Source: Manihot esculenta (Eukaryota; Streptophyta; Magnoliopsida; Malpighiales; Euphorbiaceae). Taken from it: a stretch of DNA of 64,000 nt. The position numbers and the translations under genes are program-made. Below are positions 20,688-31,604 of this stretch, one piece after another. Below the pieces are notes generated by a model. The model had not been told where the DNA came from and searched no databases. It saw only the letters and a program-made list of their open reading frames with translations. Within the stretch, counting starts at the first letter, position 1. Each line of letters opens with the position of its first letter. The stretch is taken from the NCBI RefSeq assembly GCF_001659605.2, contig NC_035173.2, positions 14,470,945 through 14,534,944 on the forward strand. The letters are read 5' to 3'.

Positions 20688-23600
20688 ATGAGAAGAACTC
20701 GTCGATCTGCGCGATTGACTGGAGTGCCACCTGAGGATGAGGGCACGAGCGCCCGTCCTCCTACATTGCCTAGGGCAATGTCTTGTAGAGCCAACAGAGA
20801 GAGAGTGTCAAGGGACCCTAGAAGGTCTTTTGATGCTAGCAGAAGGGGGACTGATAGAGGAGGAAGTTCTTCAGATGTGAGGGAGGTTATGGAAGAGGAT
20901 CAGAGGAGGGATGGGAACCTGGATGTGAGCATGCAGGAAGAAGGGACAGGGGAGTCTCAGGGAGGCGTTCAGGCCTCGGGGTATGGTTTTTCACCCCATT
21001 ATCCACCCTTCCCACAGGGTTCAGGGTATCCGATGGGAGGTACATCGGATTACTCCAGCTTTAATCCCTACCCTACCTACATGCCTTATCCACCTTTCTA
21101 TCCACCCTATACACAGTACCCAGCTTATCCACCCTCACCCTTCTATCCAAACCCGGCAAACCCCACCTCGGGGAATGCTGCACCTCCACCTCCACCACCT
21201 ACAGAACCAACAGCCCCAGTTACTCAACCTCCTAGACCTAGCTCAGCTGATGGGAGCAAGGTAAAGATGACAGACTACCTCAAGCTAGATGCTCCCAAAT
21301 ACAAGTCAGGGGATGACCCCTTTGAGTATCTGAGAGTAGTGAAGACAATAACTGATGAGCTAGGGGCAAGTGACAGCAGGGCCATTCAGATGGCAGGGTT
21401 CACTTTAAAGTGCAAGAAGGCACGAGAATGGTTCAAGTGTTATGTGGACCCGAGATTAGACGGTATGACATGGGAAGAATTTGCGAATGAGTTCGCTGGA
21501 TGGGCTTTTCCAGACAGTTCTAGAGAACTGAAAATGATTGAGTTTGAGCAACTGAGGCAGTCAGAGCACATGAGTGTAGAGGAGTTCACGGATAAATTCT
21601 TGGAGCTATTGCCTTTTTCAGGGCAAGCTCTAGATTCAGATACGAAGAAAGCCAAGAAATATGTTATGAAGCTGCATTCCAGGTACTCCTCGTTGGTTCA
21701 GTCAGCTGAGAGAGAAAGTTTCCACACTGTGGTGGATATGGCTCGAAGAATGGAAGCAAGTGCTATAGTTGAAGGGTCAGTGAAGCAGTCAGTGACCCAG
21801 TCTTCAGAGGTTAAGACCCCAAGCAGAGGAGGACCAGGTTTCTCTTCTCAGAGCTCAGGTAAGAAGAGGTGGGATAGCTCCACCAAGAAGCCGAAGAAGA
21901 ATAAGTTTTGGAACAAGTTGAAATCCGGTCTGGGATTTGGCGGTGGCTCGAGCTCAGGCTCAGATGGTACAGAATGCCAGAGATGTGGAAGACCGCACAG
22001 GGGAGTGTGTCGAGCTGGGACTAATGCATGTTTCAGATGTGGACAGGAGGGACACATAGCTCGGGATTGTCCTAGAGCGCCTTTTATGGGTCAGCCCCAG
22101 CAGACAGCTTCTGGTAGTGTGGCACAGCCAGCAGTTCCAGCCACAACTCAGGGCAGTGGCAGAGGTAGAGGGAGAGGGGCAGCCTCTTCTTCTGGTTCCC
22201 GAGGTGAAGGTCCATCAGCTCCAGCCAGGATCTTCACCATGACACAGCAGGAGGCTAACACATCCAACACCGTGGTGTCAGGTAATCTCGTCATTGGGTG
22301 TTCTGATGTGTATGCATTAATGGACCCGGGTGCATCTCATTCATTTATTGCTCCGAGAGCCGTTGAGAGGTTAGGTCTGATAGTCTCTGGGTTAGAATGT
22401 CCCCTATGGGTCAGTGGACCTAAGTGTGACCCGTCAGTGGCAGTGTCAGTCTGCCAGTACAGTCCAGTTTTTATTGAGGGAAGATGCCTCTCCGCCGACC
22501 TTGTGGTTCTAGATTTGACAGACTTTGACGTCATTCTAGGGATGGATTGGCTATCTACCCATGGTGCTACCTTGGACTGCAGGGACAAGGTAGTCAGGTT
22601 CAGAGATCAGAACGGGTCAGAGGTCATCTTCAGAGGAGACAAAAGGGGTACACCTAGAGGTCTGATATCAGCTCTTCAGGCTCGTAGGTTGCTTAGGAAG
22701 GGATGTCAGGGGTACTTAGCTCATGTGAGAGAGCTAGACAGTCAGGTCAGGGAGCCGGCCTCGGTGCCAGTTGTCAGAGAGTTTCAGGATGTCTTTCCTG
22801 ATGAGCTTCCAGGTTTACCACCTGCTAGGGAGATAGAGTTCGAGATAGAGTTGATGCCTGGAACTAGACCGATCTCTATCCCTCCCTACAGGATGGCTCC
22901 AGCCGAGTTAAAGGAGTTGAAAGAACAGTTGCAAGAGCTGGTAGAAAAGGGTTTCATCCGACAGAGTACCTCACCTTGGGGTGCTCCGGTCTTGTTTGTG
23001 AGGAAGAAGGATGGATCCCTTAGACTTTGTATCGACTACAGGCAATTGAACAAAGTCACTACCAAGAATAGGTACCCATTGCCTAGGATCGATGATCTAT
23101 TCGACCAGCTAGCCGGAGCGGGTTGTTTCTCCAAAATAGATCTAAGATCGGGGTACCATCAGCTAAGGATAAGGGATGAGGATGTGCCGAAGACAGCCTT
23201 CAGGACCAGATATGGGCATTTTGAGTTCCTTGTAATGCCGTTCGGGTTAACTAACGCCCCTGCAGCATTCATGGATCTCATGAACAGAGTGTTTAGCCAG
23301 TACCTGGATCACTTTGTTATTGTCTTCATAGATGATATCTTAGTGTATTCCAGGAATGCAGAGGAGCATGCCCATCATCTGCGGTTGGTCTTGCAGACTT
23401 TGAGGGAACATGGCTTGTATGCCAAGTTCTCTAAATGTGAGTTCTGGCTGAGGAGCATTTCGTTCTTGGGGCATGTAGTGTCAGAGAATGGTATTGAGGT
23501 AGATCCCAAGAAGACAGAAACTGTGGCTAACTGGCCTAGAGCCACTTCAGTGACAGAGATTAGAAGTTTCTTGGGTTTGGCAGGTTACTACAGGAGGTTC

Positions 23601-25667
23601 GTTCAGGACTTCTCGAAAATAGCAGCTCCTCTGACCAGACTGACCAGGAAGAATCAGAAGTTTCTGTGGACCGACCAGTGCGAAGAGAGTTTTAAAGAGC
23701 TTAAGAAGAGGTTGACTTTAGCACCAGTTTTAGCTCTGCCATCTAGTGATGAGGACTTTACAGTCTTTTGTGATGCGTCCCGTGTGGGACTGGGTTGTGT
23801 ACTGATGCAGAAGGAGAGGGTGATCGCTTATGCTTCTAGGCAGCTGAAGAAGCATGAGTTGAATTACCCCACACATGATCTTGAGATGGCAGCAGTAATC
23901 TTTGCACTCAAGATGTGGAGGCACTACCTCTATGGGGTAAAATGTGAGATCTTTACAGATCATAAGAGCCTGCAGTACATCTTGAGTCAAAGAGATCTGA
24001 ATCTGAGACAAAGGAGATGGGTAGAGCTGCTGAGTGACTATGATTGCAAGATTCAGTATCATCCGGGTAAGGCGAATGTCGTGGCAGACGCCCTAAGCCG
24101 GAAGTCACTAGGCAGTTTATCCCATATATCGGCAGAGAGGAGACCAGTGGTGAAGGAGTTTTACAAGCTTATTGAGGAAGGTCTACAGTTGGAGTTGTCT
24201 GGTACAGGTGCCTTAGTGGCCCAGATGAGAGTAGCACCCATGTTTCTGGAGCAGGTGGCTCAGAAACAACATGAGGACCCGGAGTTAGTGAAGATTGCCA
24301 GGACTGTTCAGTCAGGTAATGATAGCGAGTTCAGATTCGACAGTAAGGGGATCCTCCGCTATGGGAGTCGATTGTGTGTACCAGATGACATTGGGCTAAA
24401 AGGAGACATTATGAGAGAGGCTCATAATGCAAGATACAGCATTCACCCCGGAGCCACCAAGATGTATCAAGATTTGAAGAAAGTTTATTGGTGGCCAGCG
24501 ATGAAGAAAGAAGTGGCACAGTTCGTGTCAGCCTGCGAAGTGTGTCAGAGGGTGAAGCTGGAACATCAGAAGCCGGCTGGAATGCTTAACCCGCTACCTA
24601 TTCCAGAATGGAAATGGGAAAATATAGCTATGGACTTCGTAGTGGGGTTACCGGCGGCGTCCAACAGATTGGACTCCATATGGGTGATTGTGGACAGACT
24701 CACCAAATCTGCTCACTTCATCCCTGTCAGGAGTGGTTATTCTGTGGACAAGTTGGCGCAGGTGTATGTAGACGAGATCGTCAGACTGCATGGGGTTCCT
24801 GTTTCAATAGTGTCAGATAGAGGGCCCCAGTTCACCTCCAGGTTTTGGCGGAGTCTGCAGAATGCCATGGGTACTAGGTTGGATTTCAGCACTGCCTTCC
24901 ACCCCCAGACTGATGGACAGTCAGAAAGGACCATCCAGACTATCGAGGATATGCTCAGAATGTGTGTGCTGGACTTTGGCGGTTCTTGGAGGCAGCATCT
25001 ACCTTTGGTGGAGTTTGCCTACAACAACAGCCATCATGCTAGCATCGGGATGGCTCCATATGAAGCTTTGTATGGAAGGAAGTGCAGATCACCTGTTTGC
25101 TGGGAGGAAGTTGGAGAAAAGGCCTTGGCAGGGCCTGAGCTAGTAGAGATTACCAGCAGGGTGGTACCCATAATCAGAGAGAGAATCAAGACTGCTGCAA
25201 GCAGACAGAAGAGCTATGCAGACGTCCGCAGAAGACAGTTAGAGTTTCAGGAGGGGGATCTGGTATTGCTCAAGGTGTCTCCAATGAAGGGAGTGGTTCG
25301 CTTCGGGAAGAAAGGTAAACTAGCCCCACGATACATCGGACCCTTTGAAATCTTGCAAAAGATTGGGAATGTGTCGTACAAGCTGGATTTACCTGCTTCG
25401 ATGGAAAGAATCCATCCGGTTTTCCATGTTTCAATGTTGAGGAAGTTTGTGTCAGATCCGAGCAAGGTTCTTAGTGAGCCTGATGTGGAGGTCCAAGAGG
25501 ATCTCACTTATGTTGAACAGCCAGTGCGGATCATAGACACCCAGATCAGAAAGTTAAGAAACAAGGAAATCTCGATGGTGAAAGTCCTGTGGAACCACCA
25601 CAACTTGGAAGAATGCACTTGGGAGACACGGGAGTCTATGCTCCAGCAGTACCCTCATCTCTTTTAA
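20688..25667 (+). CDS. Gag-pol polyprotein of element C (chromovirus), intact
   Basis: One frame of 1659 codons with no stops. I chose the ATG at 20688 ([12 protein letters not shown]); ATG 20664 is in frame and also possible. Approximate order: Pro/Tyr-rich N-terminus; gag core 200-345; zinc knuckle [14 protein letters not shown] about 448-461; protease with DPGASHSFI (Asp 546; DPGA in place of DSGA/DTGA, which I believe occurs in this group); reverse transcriptase about 740-920 with FIDD at 880-883; RNase H about 1025-1140; integrase with an HHCC-type zinc region about 1246-1290 and DDE residues about 1316, 1377 and 1412; and a C-terminal chromodomain-like segment from 1609 ending [18 protein letters not shown]. 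The polyprotein copies its RNA into DNA and integrates it, and the chromodomain probably steers it to chromatin. The final motif suggests the Tekay/Del lineage. Confidence 0.93.
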   Translation: MRRTRRSARLTGVPPEDEGTSARPPTLPRAMSCRANRERVSRDPRRSFDASRRGTDRGGSSSDVREVMEEDQRRDGNLDVSMQEEGTGESQGGVQASGYGFSPHYPPFPQGSGYPMGGTSDYSSFNPYPTYMPYPPFYPPYTQYPAYPPSPFYPNPANPTSGNAAPPPPPPTEPTAPVTQPPRPSSADGSKVKMTDYLKLDAPKYKSGDDPFEYLRVVKTITDELGASDSRAIQMAGFTLKCKKAREWFKCYVDPRLDGMTWEEFANEFAGWAFPDSSRELKMIEFEQLRQSEHMSVEEFTDKFLELLPFSGQALDSDTKKAKKYVMKLHSRYSSLVQSAERESFHTVVDMARRMEASAIVEGSVKQSVTQSSEVKTPSRGGPGFSSQSSGKKRWDSSTKKPKKNKFWNKLKSGLGFGGGSSSGSDGTECQRCGRPHRGVCRAGTNACFRCGQEGHIARDCPRAPFMGQPQQTASGSVAQPAVPATTQGSGRGRGRGAASSSGSRGEGPSAPARIFTMTQQEANTSNTVVSGNLVIGCSDVYALMDPGASHSFIAPRAVERLGLIVSGLECPLWVSGPKCDPSVAVSVCQYSPVFIEGRCLSADLVVLDLTDFDVILGMDWLSTHGATLDCRDKVVRFRDQNGSEVIFRGDKRGTPRGLISALQARRLLRKGCQGYLAHVRELDSQVREPASVPVVREFQDVFPDELPGLPPAREIEFEIELMPGTRPISIPPYRMAPAELKELKEQLQELVEKGFIRQSTSPWGAPVLFVRKKDGSLRLCIDYRQLNKVTTKNRYPLPRIDDLFDQLAGAGCFSKIDLRSGYHQLRIRDEDVPKTAFRTRYGHFEFLVMPFGLTNAPAAFMDLMNRVFSQYLDHFVIVFIDDILVYSRNAEEHAHHLRLVLQTLREHGLYAKFSKCEFWLRSISFLGHVVSENGIEVDPKKTETVANWPRATSVTEIRSFLGLAGYYRRFVQDFSKIAAPLTRLTRKNQKFLWTDQCEESFKELKKRLTLAPVLALPSSDEDFTVFCDASRVGLGCVLMQKERVIAYASRQLKKHELNYPTHDLEMAAVIFALKMWRHYLYGVKCEIFTDHKSLQYILSQRDLNLRQRRWVELLSDYDCKIQYHPGKANVVADALSRKSLGSLSHISAERRPVVKEFYKLIEEGLQLELSGTGALVAQMRVAPMFLEQVAQKQHEDPELVKIARTVQSGNDSEFRFDSKGILRYGSRLCVPDDIGLKGDIMREAHNARYSIHPGATKMYQDLKKVYWWPAMKKEVAQFVSACEVCQRVKLEHQKPAGMLNPLPIPEWKWENIAMDFVVGLPAASNRLDSIWVIVDRLTKSAHFIPVRSGYSVDKLAQVYVDEIVRLHGVPVSIVSDRGPQFTSRFWRSLQNAMGTRLDFSTAFHPQTDGQSERTIQTIEDMLRMCVLDFGGSWRQHLPLVEFAYNNSHHASIGMAPYEALYGRKCRSPVCWEEVGEKALAGPELVEITSRVVPIIRERIKTAASRQKSYADVRRRQLEFQEGDLVLLKVSPMKGVVRFGKKGKLAPRYIGPFEILQKIGNVSYKLDLPASMERIHPVFHVSMLRKFVSDPSKVLSEPDVEVQEDLTYVEQPVRIIDTQIRKLRNKEISMVKVLWNHHNLEECTWETRESMLQQYPHLF

Positions 25668-25762
25668 GGTTAGATCCCTATGTGTTTATGTGCCTTGTAT
25701 ATGTGTTATGTTCTTTGCCATGCTATGTGTGCTAGTGAGGAACATTCGGGGATGAATGTTCT

Positions 25763-25776
25763 TAAGGGGGGGAGAA
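25763..25776 (+). other. Polypurine tract of element C
   Basis: AAGGGGGGGAGAA lies directly before the 3' LTR start (TGTAATACCC at 25777). It primes plus-strand DNA synthesis. Element D carries the same tract, on the minus strand, at 62287-62302. Confidence 0.85.
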
Positions 25777-27965
25777 TGTAATACCCGGCTAGACTCCGGT
25801 ATCGGAATTCCTACCGTCCGGTGGAATCTCGGATGTCGGAGACCTCTAGAAGGGTAGAATCATGTTTTATAAAAATGTTTTTATGTTTTAATGGTTTTAA
25901 AGTATGAAACTAAATGAGTTTTTTTGCATGAAAAGTATTTGGAGGAAAACCCAGGTTCAGCCGCCGAAAGTCAAATTCGGCCGCCGAACATGCATGCGTT
26001 TTGGAGGCACGTTAGGCCCCCGAAAGCATGAGTGAGGGCAGTCCAGGTTCGGCCGCCGAAAGTCAAGTTCGGCCGCCGAACATTGCATGGATGCGGAGGC
26101 ACATTCGGCCCCCGAACGTGGCCTGGCCAACCACCTATAAAAGGGGCACTTAGCCGAAATGGGCGAGCTTTTCTCCCATTTTCGACCGCAGCAAGCTTCC
26201 GACCTTCCCTTTGCAACTCTTGTGTTCTTCTTCCAAATCTCTTCCATTTTTCTTGAGTTTTAAGCTTGCATTGAAAGTTTTGAGCATTTAAACCAAGTTT
26301 TGGAGCTTTGGGAACTCAGGAGCTCATTTTCGTGGATCTCCAAGTTTAGGTCGTCTCCCTCTCGATCTTCAAGAGGTAAGAGCCGATCTTAAGCTCCTCT
26401 TGTGTTTTAAGTAAGTTTTAAGTGATTTTATGGGGTAGAATGGCATGTATAGGGTTGTATGAGTTTTTAAGCAAATGTTAGGTTTTATGTGATTCTTGAA
26501 CAATGTGGCATGTTTGGGTATGCTTGAAGTGTTGTAGTTGGGGTATTTGATGTTTTGAGGCCCCTAGGAACTTGTATGCATGATTTAACTGAGGTATATG
26601 CATGATTGGTGAGTTTGGAGGCGAAAATGCACAGAGGAGCCAAGTTTCTGCCCTTTTGCAGAAACCAGGTTCGGCAGCCGAAGGCACTTTCGGCCGCCGA
26701 ACATGGCTGGGGAGGCAGGCCTTTCAGCTGCCGAAGTTGCCCCCGAAAAGAGACTTTCGTCTCTGTCCAGGACTTTCGGCCGCCGAAGGTGCCGCCGAAC
26801 CTACCTGAGTTTCGTCTCTGTCCAAGACTTTCGGCCGCCGAAGGTGCCGCCGAAAGTGCCCTGTTCAGCCACTTCATGCATATCTCTATGTGATATTTTC
26901 AGGATGTTTTAGGGGGTTTTTGGGGTATATATATTAGAGTTATGTTTATGTGTGTTTGGTCCCTCATTGGAGTCCACCTGTGTAGGTTCGGACCCGAGGA
27001 ACCAAGGACCCCAGCAGTGAGCCAGCTGCTACAGAGTTTGTCAGAGTCAGCCAGAGGTGAGTGGAACTAAACTTAACCTTTTTAAATTAAGAAATGAAAT
27101 GCTTTTATCATGCTTCGTGCATCATGATCATATTATAGGTTGTTTGCATTAGAATTCACGACTATGCCGCATTGTATTGTTGTGATAGATGATAGTGGAT
27201 GGACATTAGGATGATTCATTAGCCTTCTGTATACGAAGTCCTGTGGTGCCCATAATAGGGCCGGGCAATACGAAGTCCTGTGGTGCCCATAATAGGGCCG
27301 GGCAATACGAAGTCCTATGGTGCCCATAATAGGGCCGGGCATGGAGTTGAGGGATTTTTGAATCAGTCCATCCGTGGTGTGATTTGTTTGTGCAGTGGCG
27401 CATTTCATGATAGCATGTTTTAAATATTATTTTTTATAGTTCTACTCACTGGGCATCTAGCTCACCCCTCTCCCCTAACCCCCAGGTTTGCAGGTACGGG
27501 ATAGATAGAGAAGGCAGGAAGAGAAAAGTCATATGTATGTAATAGTTAGTTGGTGGACATGACAATTGTATTATGATGATATGTAAGAGATTACAGTATG
27601 TATGTAATGAAGTTATTGAGGATAGAGTTGTGCTTGACCATAATATATTGTTAATCCCTTTTGTATATACATGATCTTATGTTATGATGTTTATGTAAAC
27701 TAACTCAACACAGGATGTTTTGCCTTTAAGGCTTGATGAGATCCCACAGAGGGACTATGTTATGTATATGTTCAGAGTATGCACAGGTTGAGTTAGTTGA
27801 TGACAGTATGTATGAAGAAAAGTTTTAATTTTTTTTATGCATGTTGTTGATCATGTATGGGATTATACAGGTTTACAGGTTATATGTCAGGCTTGCTACG
27901 GGTCCCGGCGGCCTTAAGTCGACCCGGATCCTAGCGCCGGTAGCGGTCCGGTTTTCCGGGGCGTT
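25777..27965 (+). repeat. Element C 3' LTR, 2189 bp, 3-bp end missing
   Basis: It follows the 5' LTR throughout with scattered single-base differences, lacks one 47-bp stretch of the tandem array, and stops at GGGGCGTT without the expected ACA. The adjoining base 27966 is already B2 sequence. Confidence 0.9.
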
Positions 27966-28189
27966 GAAGCGCATGCATGTTCGGCAGCCGAACTTGGGGT
28001 TCGGCGGCCGAACCTGGGTCTTCCTCCAAGCCTATTTTCATACAAAACTCATTTCCTTTCTTGCTTGAAACCATAAAATACATTAAAACATCTTATGAAA
28101 ACATGGTTTTACCCTTCTATAGGTTTTCGACATCCGAGATTCTACCGGACGGTAGAAATTCCGATACTGGAGTCTAGCCGGGTATTACA
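27966..28189 (-). mobile_element. B2: minus-orientation solo LTR, right part
   Basis: Continues B2 from gaagcgcatgcatgttcgg to GGGTATTACA and is followed by the target duplication GTGGG (28190-28194). It is the counterpart of 14500-14727 in B1. Without element C, B2 would be continuous at 18175/27966. Confidence 0.85.
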
Positions 28190-29287
28190 GTGGGGATAAA
28201 GAATGGCATGTGTGATCTTGGAGCTTCAATTAATGCCATGCCCCTTTCCATTTTTAACTTGTTGAATGCAAGTACACTCAAGGGCACCAGCATTGTAATC
28301 TAATTGGCCGACCGATCTGTTGTCTATCCCAAGGGAGTGCTTGAAGATGTGTTGGTGCAAGTGGACCAACTAGTCTTCCCAGCAGATTTTTACATCATAG
28401 ACATGGAGGAAAATAAGAGCAACACCACCTCTGACATCCTACTTGGGAGACCATTCTTGAGTACAGCCATAATAAAAATTGATGTGCATGATGGCATATT
28501 AATCATGGAGTTTGAAGGGGAAGTTATCAAGTTTAATGTTTATGATACCATGAAATTCCCCAATGATGTTTCTCCTGTTTATGGTCTTGATGTTATTGAT
28601 GATTTAAGTCAAGAAATCTTTGATTTTGATCTAGATAACTCACTCAATGCTGATTTATGCAGATCGAAAGAAATGGACAGCAGCAGCACCGAAAAAGACA
28701 CAGACCAGACATCATGCTATTCTCTACTGGTTGCAGATGATCTGGCCAAATCGCCAGAACAGGCAAATACTGACTTGCCCAAATCGCTAGAGCAGACAGA
28801 CATAACAAGGGGTGATTTGACCAAATCACCAGAACAGGTAGATCATGATCTGCCCAAATCAGTGAGCAGACAGCAAGCACCAGATCAGACAGCAACTGCA
28901 CTAGATCTGAAACCACTACCAGGGCACCTCAAATACGCCTACTTGGGGCTAGAAAAACACTTCCAGTCATAATTTCCAATTAGTTGAGCCAAGAAGAAAA
29001 AGAAAGCCTCCTAAAGGTATTGAGGAAACACAAGAAAGCAATTGGGTGGACCTTGGAGGACATAAAAGGCACCTCAAGACCATTCAGTGGAGGCTCATCT
29101 CACCAGAATCAAAGACAAGATGCAGCACATGGAGCACCTGCTACAACTATTGGTGGACAATTTTTTGCACGCAGACCATCATCACCAGTGATTTGGCCGA
29201 GTGATTTGCCCAAATCACTTGACCAAATCACCTACTGGCCAGGAAGTCCCTTTCTCTCTTCTTTTCCTTTATATGTTTTACATTGAG
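28190..29287 (+). pseudogene. Element A protease and RT-linker remnant
   Basis: The frame interrupted at 16142 resumes as GIKNGMCDLGASINAMPLS, the aspartic protease active site (Asp at about 28214) in the DLGA form typical of Athila/Tat. A TAA at 28302 breaks it, after which 28304-28972 is open: VYPKGVLEDVLVQVDQLVFP, ILLGRPFLSTA, then an acidic linker with repeats of KSPEQ/LPKS, and LKPLPGHLKYAYLG near the start of the RT region. It continues as KVLRKHKKAIGWTLEDIKG and is then cut straight to non-coding 3' sequence near 29080, so RT, RNase H and integrase are lost. The repeated Gln/Lys/Ser/Pro words echo the atttggccaaatcac repeats of the LTR. Confidence 0.72.
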
Positions 29288-30212
29288 GACAATGTTTGGA
29301 CTAGGTGTGGGGGTACTGCTAGGTTATTTTTGCATTGATTACATTATCTTTTCCTTTCTTTTTGTTTCTTCTTGCATCTTTTTGCCCTATAACACACACC
29401 AAAAATTTTTTTCCCTTTCACACATTTTTCTTTTTGCACAAAATTTTCACTTTCTGCACACACAGAATTTTGTATCAGCTTTTGCTCTACTCAGCATAGA
29501 TAACAGGTTAAAAAAGCTTCCTATCTCATGACCCCATTGATTTTCCACCTCTTTAAGCCTAAATTGAATCAATTACAGTGTGCTACCTTCACTTTGGAAG
29601 TTCTTTTCTTGAATTGAATCCTTAAATTTGCTGTGGTCAAGGAAAATAAAAATATAAATACATGCAAATAAAAAGTTAGTGTAACTCCCTATGAGCTGAT
29701 TTGCCCAAACTGTTATGAAAAGAAAAGAAAAAGAAAAAACAGCACAAAGCACAAATCATAAACTTGTTCCAATGATCAAATAAGCTATGAACAAAGCTAG
29801 TAGCCACTTGAACAAGTGACTAACTGAGTAACCGGGGGTGGGTATCACCAATATGCACCTTCGCGTAAAAAGGTTGGTAACTTTTTCAGGCAAGAATAAA
29901 GAAAAAAAGTGCTGCTGAATAAAAAGTGTGTTTAAAAAGAAGGGCAAGTTACTCTTAGAGGGTTGCATCAAGCTTAAAACAAAAGAATAAGCATGATTGA
30001 ACCCAAAACCTTTCTCTTGACCATGGTGGGTGAAAGGAAATAAGGAAAAGGAAGAACAACCTTAGGCCTAAAGTACTCTATACTGTAATACTTCAATTTG
30101 GGAGTCTAGGGGGGATTGATTAAGTGGTACTTAGGCTCAAAAGAAAAAGGAGCTTGATTGACTAAGTTGTTTGTTGCTTGAGGACAAGCAAAAAGCTAGG
30201 TGTGGGGGTATT
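29288..30212 (+). other. Element A 3' non-coding region and polypurine tract
   Basis: After a purine-rich ctaggtgtgggggta (about 29299) comes 900 bp without a supported gene: T-rich, then A/G-rich. A second ctaggtgtgggggtatt at 30196-30212 lies directly before the 3' LTR and is the working PPT. The two copies of this 14-mer bracket the region, which may reflect an internal deletion or duplication. Confidence 0.55.
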
Positions 30213-31598
30213 TGATCAAGCATAATTTAGCCACATTTTTATTATATTTATCACTGATTAATTACACATTTTTCTAGCTTAATTTATGTTTTTGTTATGT
30301 TTTTGTAGAAAAAGAAGAAAATGGAAAGTTTGAGAAAAAGTGCAGAAAAAACTGAAAAAGTGATTGGGTCAAAGTGATTTGGCCAAATCACCCGCAGAAA
30401 TCAGAAGCAGAAAGCTAAGGCAGAAATCTGGAGGCAACACACAGAAACGATTTGAGCAAGTGATCTGCCCAAATCACCCGCCCAAATCACATTGACGCAG
30501 AGAGACAGCAGAAGCGGGAAATGTGCAGAAAACTGAAATTCAAAAGCAAAGAAGTCCAAATCCATTTCAAACACCACCAGACCAGTCCCAAGAGCCACGG
30601 GAATATCTTTCACCAAAGGAATTCCATCCACAATAAAATTCAAAGACAAAAGAGGAATTAAAAACCACAAAAACCAAGTCAAAATTGGGATCTCCTAACC
30701 CTAATTGAATTTGGACTCTCCACCTATAAAGAGGACAGCATCTAGACCACCAGGGCATCTTAGCACCTTCGGAAATTCTGCAGAAGCACATAAGCTTTTC
30801 TTCCTTCTTTTCTTTTGTGATTTTGTCCACCATGAGTGGCTAAACAATTCTCTTTTCTAGTTGAAGTTGGAAATTTCAGATTTGTGATGAATTGGGAGAT
30901 TTAATACTCCATTATCAAACTCTTGTTTATTTTCAATATTTATGCAACTTGATCTTTCTATAATTATTGATTTGCTTTTAAAATCAATTAAGGTCTGTTG
31001 CTTTTAATTGCTTGAGTAATATATTATTTGAATAACTTAGGTCCGTAATTGCTTAGGTTATTTAATCACAAGTATAATCAGTTGCATAATCTAAACTTGA
31101 CCACGCGGTTGGCAAGGTTAGAGTTGGGTTTCTCTAAGTCCTAATGCAGTTAACAGTTATTCGATGCTAAAAGCCTCAAGGACGTTCCTTGGCAACTTGT
31201 TAACTAGAGTTTGATTAGCGAATGTTTCCTAATCAAACTAAAACTAAGGAGGAATTTGGATTGTGAGAAGCATCTTCCACATCCTAAACTAACTTATTGA
31301 AATAAATAAGAGTATCAAAAAGATCAATGATCAATTCTAAACAAATTGGAATTCATCCATGCTTCAATTAGAATCCTTCTCCCATTGATTTACTCATTTA
31401 ATTACTGCTTTCTTTTATTCAGCTTTAACTCTTCAAAACAAACCCCCCTCTTTTATTTACTTTTGTTATTTGTCCAAGTCATTAATAGGAAAATTCGTAG
31501 TGTCAAATCCTTGTGGTTCGACCCTATTGCCACTATCTGTAAATTATTTTGTTGGTTGATAATAGGTTTATTTTTTACGGTTTCGACAACCGCTATCA
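30213..31598 (+). repeat. Element A 3' LTR, 1386 bp, complete
   Basis: TGATCAAGCATAATTTAG...CAACCGCTATCA. It holds the atttggccaaatcacc inverted word near 30375-30395, the TATA-like cacctataaagagg near 30721 and a 900-bp tail matching the 5' LTR. It is followed by CACTC, which would be the right target duplication, but the left partner is lost. Confidence 0.85.
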
Positions 31599-31604
31599 CA
31601 CTCA

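Larger units (their letters stand above)
18176..27965 (+). mobile_element. Element C: intact Tekay/Del-like chromovirus (Ty3/gypsy)
   Basis: Complete structure: 5' LTR 18176-20414, PBS TGGTATCAGAGC at 20418, one uninterrupted gag-pol ORF ending in a chromodomain-like tail, a polypurine tract, and 3' LTR 25777-27965. The two LTRs differ by about a dozen point changes that I can see plus one repeat unit, so it is young. It sits inside B2, a member of the same LTR family, in opposite orientation. The right end lacks the final ACA and any target duplication (see findings). Being coding-intact, it could be active or could supply proteins to relatives. Confidence 0.92.
10648..31598 (+). mobile_element. 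Element A: non-autonomous Athila/Tat-like LTR retrotransposon with nested insertions
   Basis: The element has a truncated 5' LTR (10648-11851), a primer binding site TGGCGCCGTTGCTGGGGA just after it, broken gag and protease sequence, a GT-rich polypurine tract at 30198-30212 and a complete 3' LTR (30213-31598, TGATCAAG...GCTATCA). The PBS type and the DLGA protease motif point to the Athila/Tat side of Ty3/gypsy. The reverse transcriptase core, RNase H and integrase are missing, so movement would have needed a helper. Two LTR insertions (12336-14727 and 16143-28189) sit in it, each with a clear 5-bp duplication. Without them the element would be about 6.5 kb. Confidence 0.8.
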
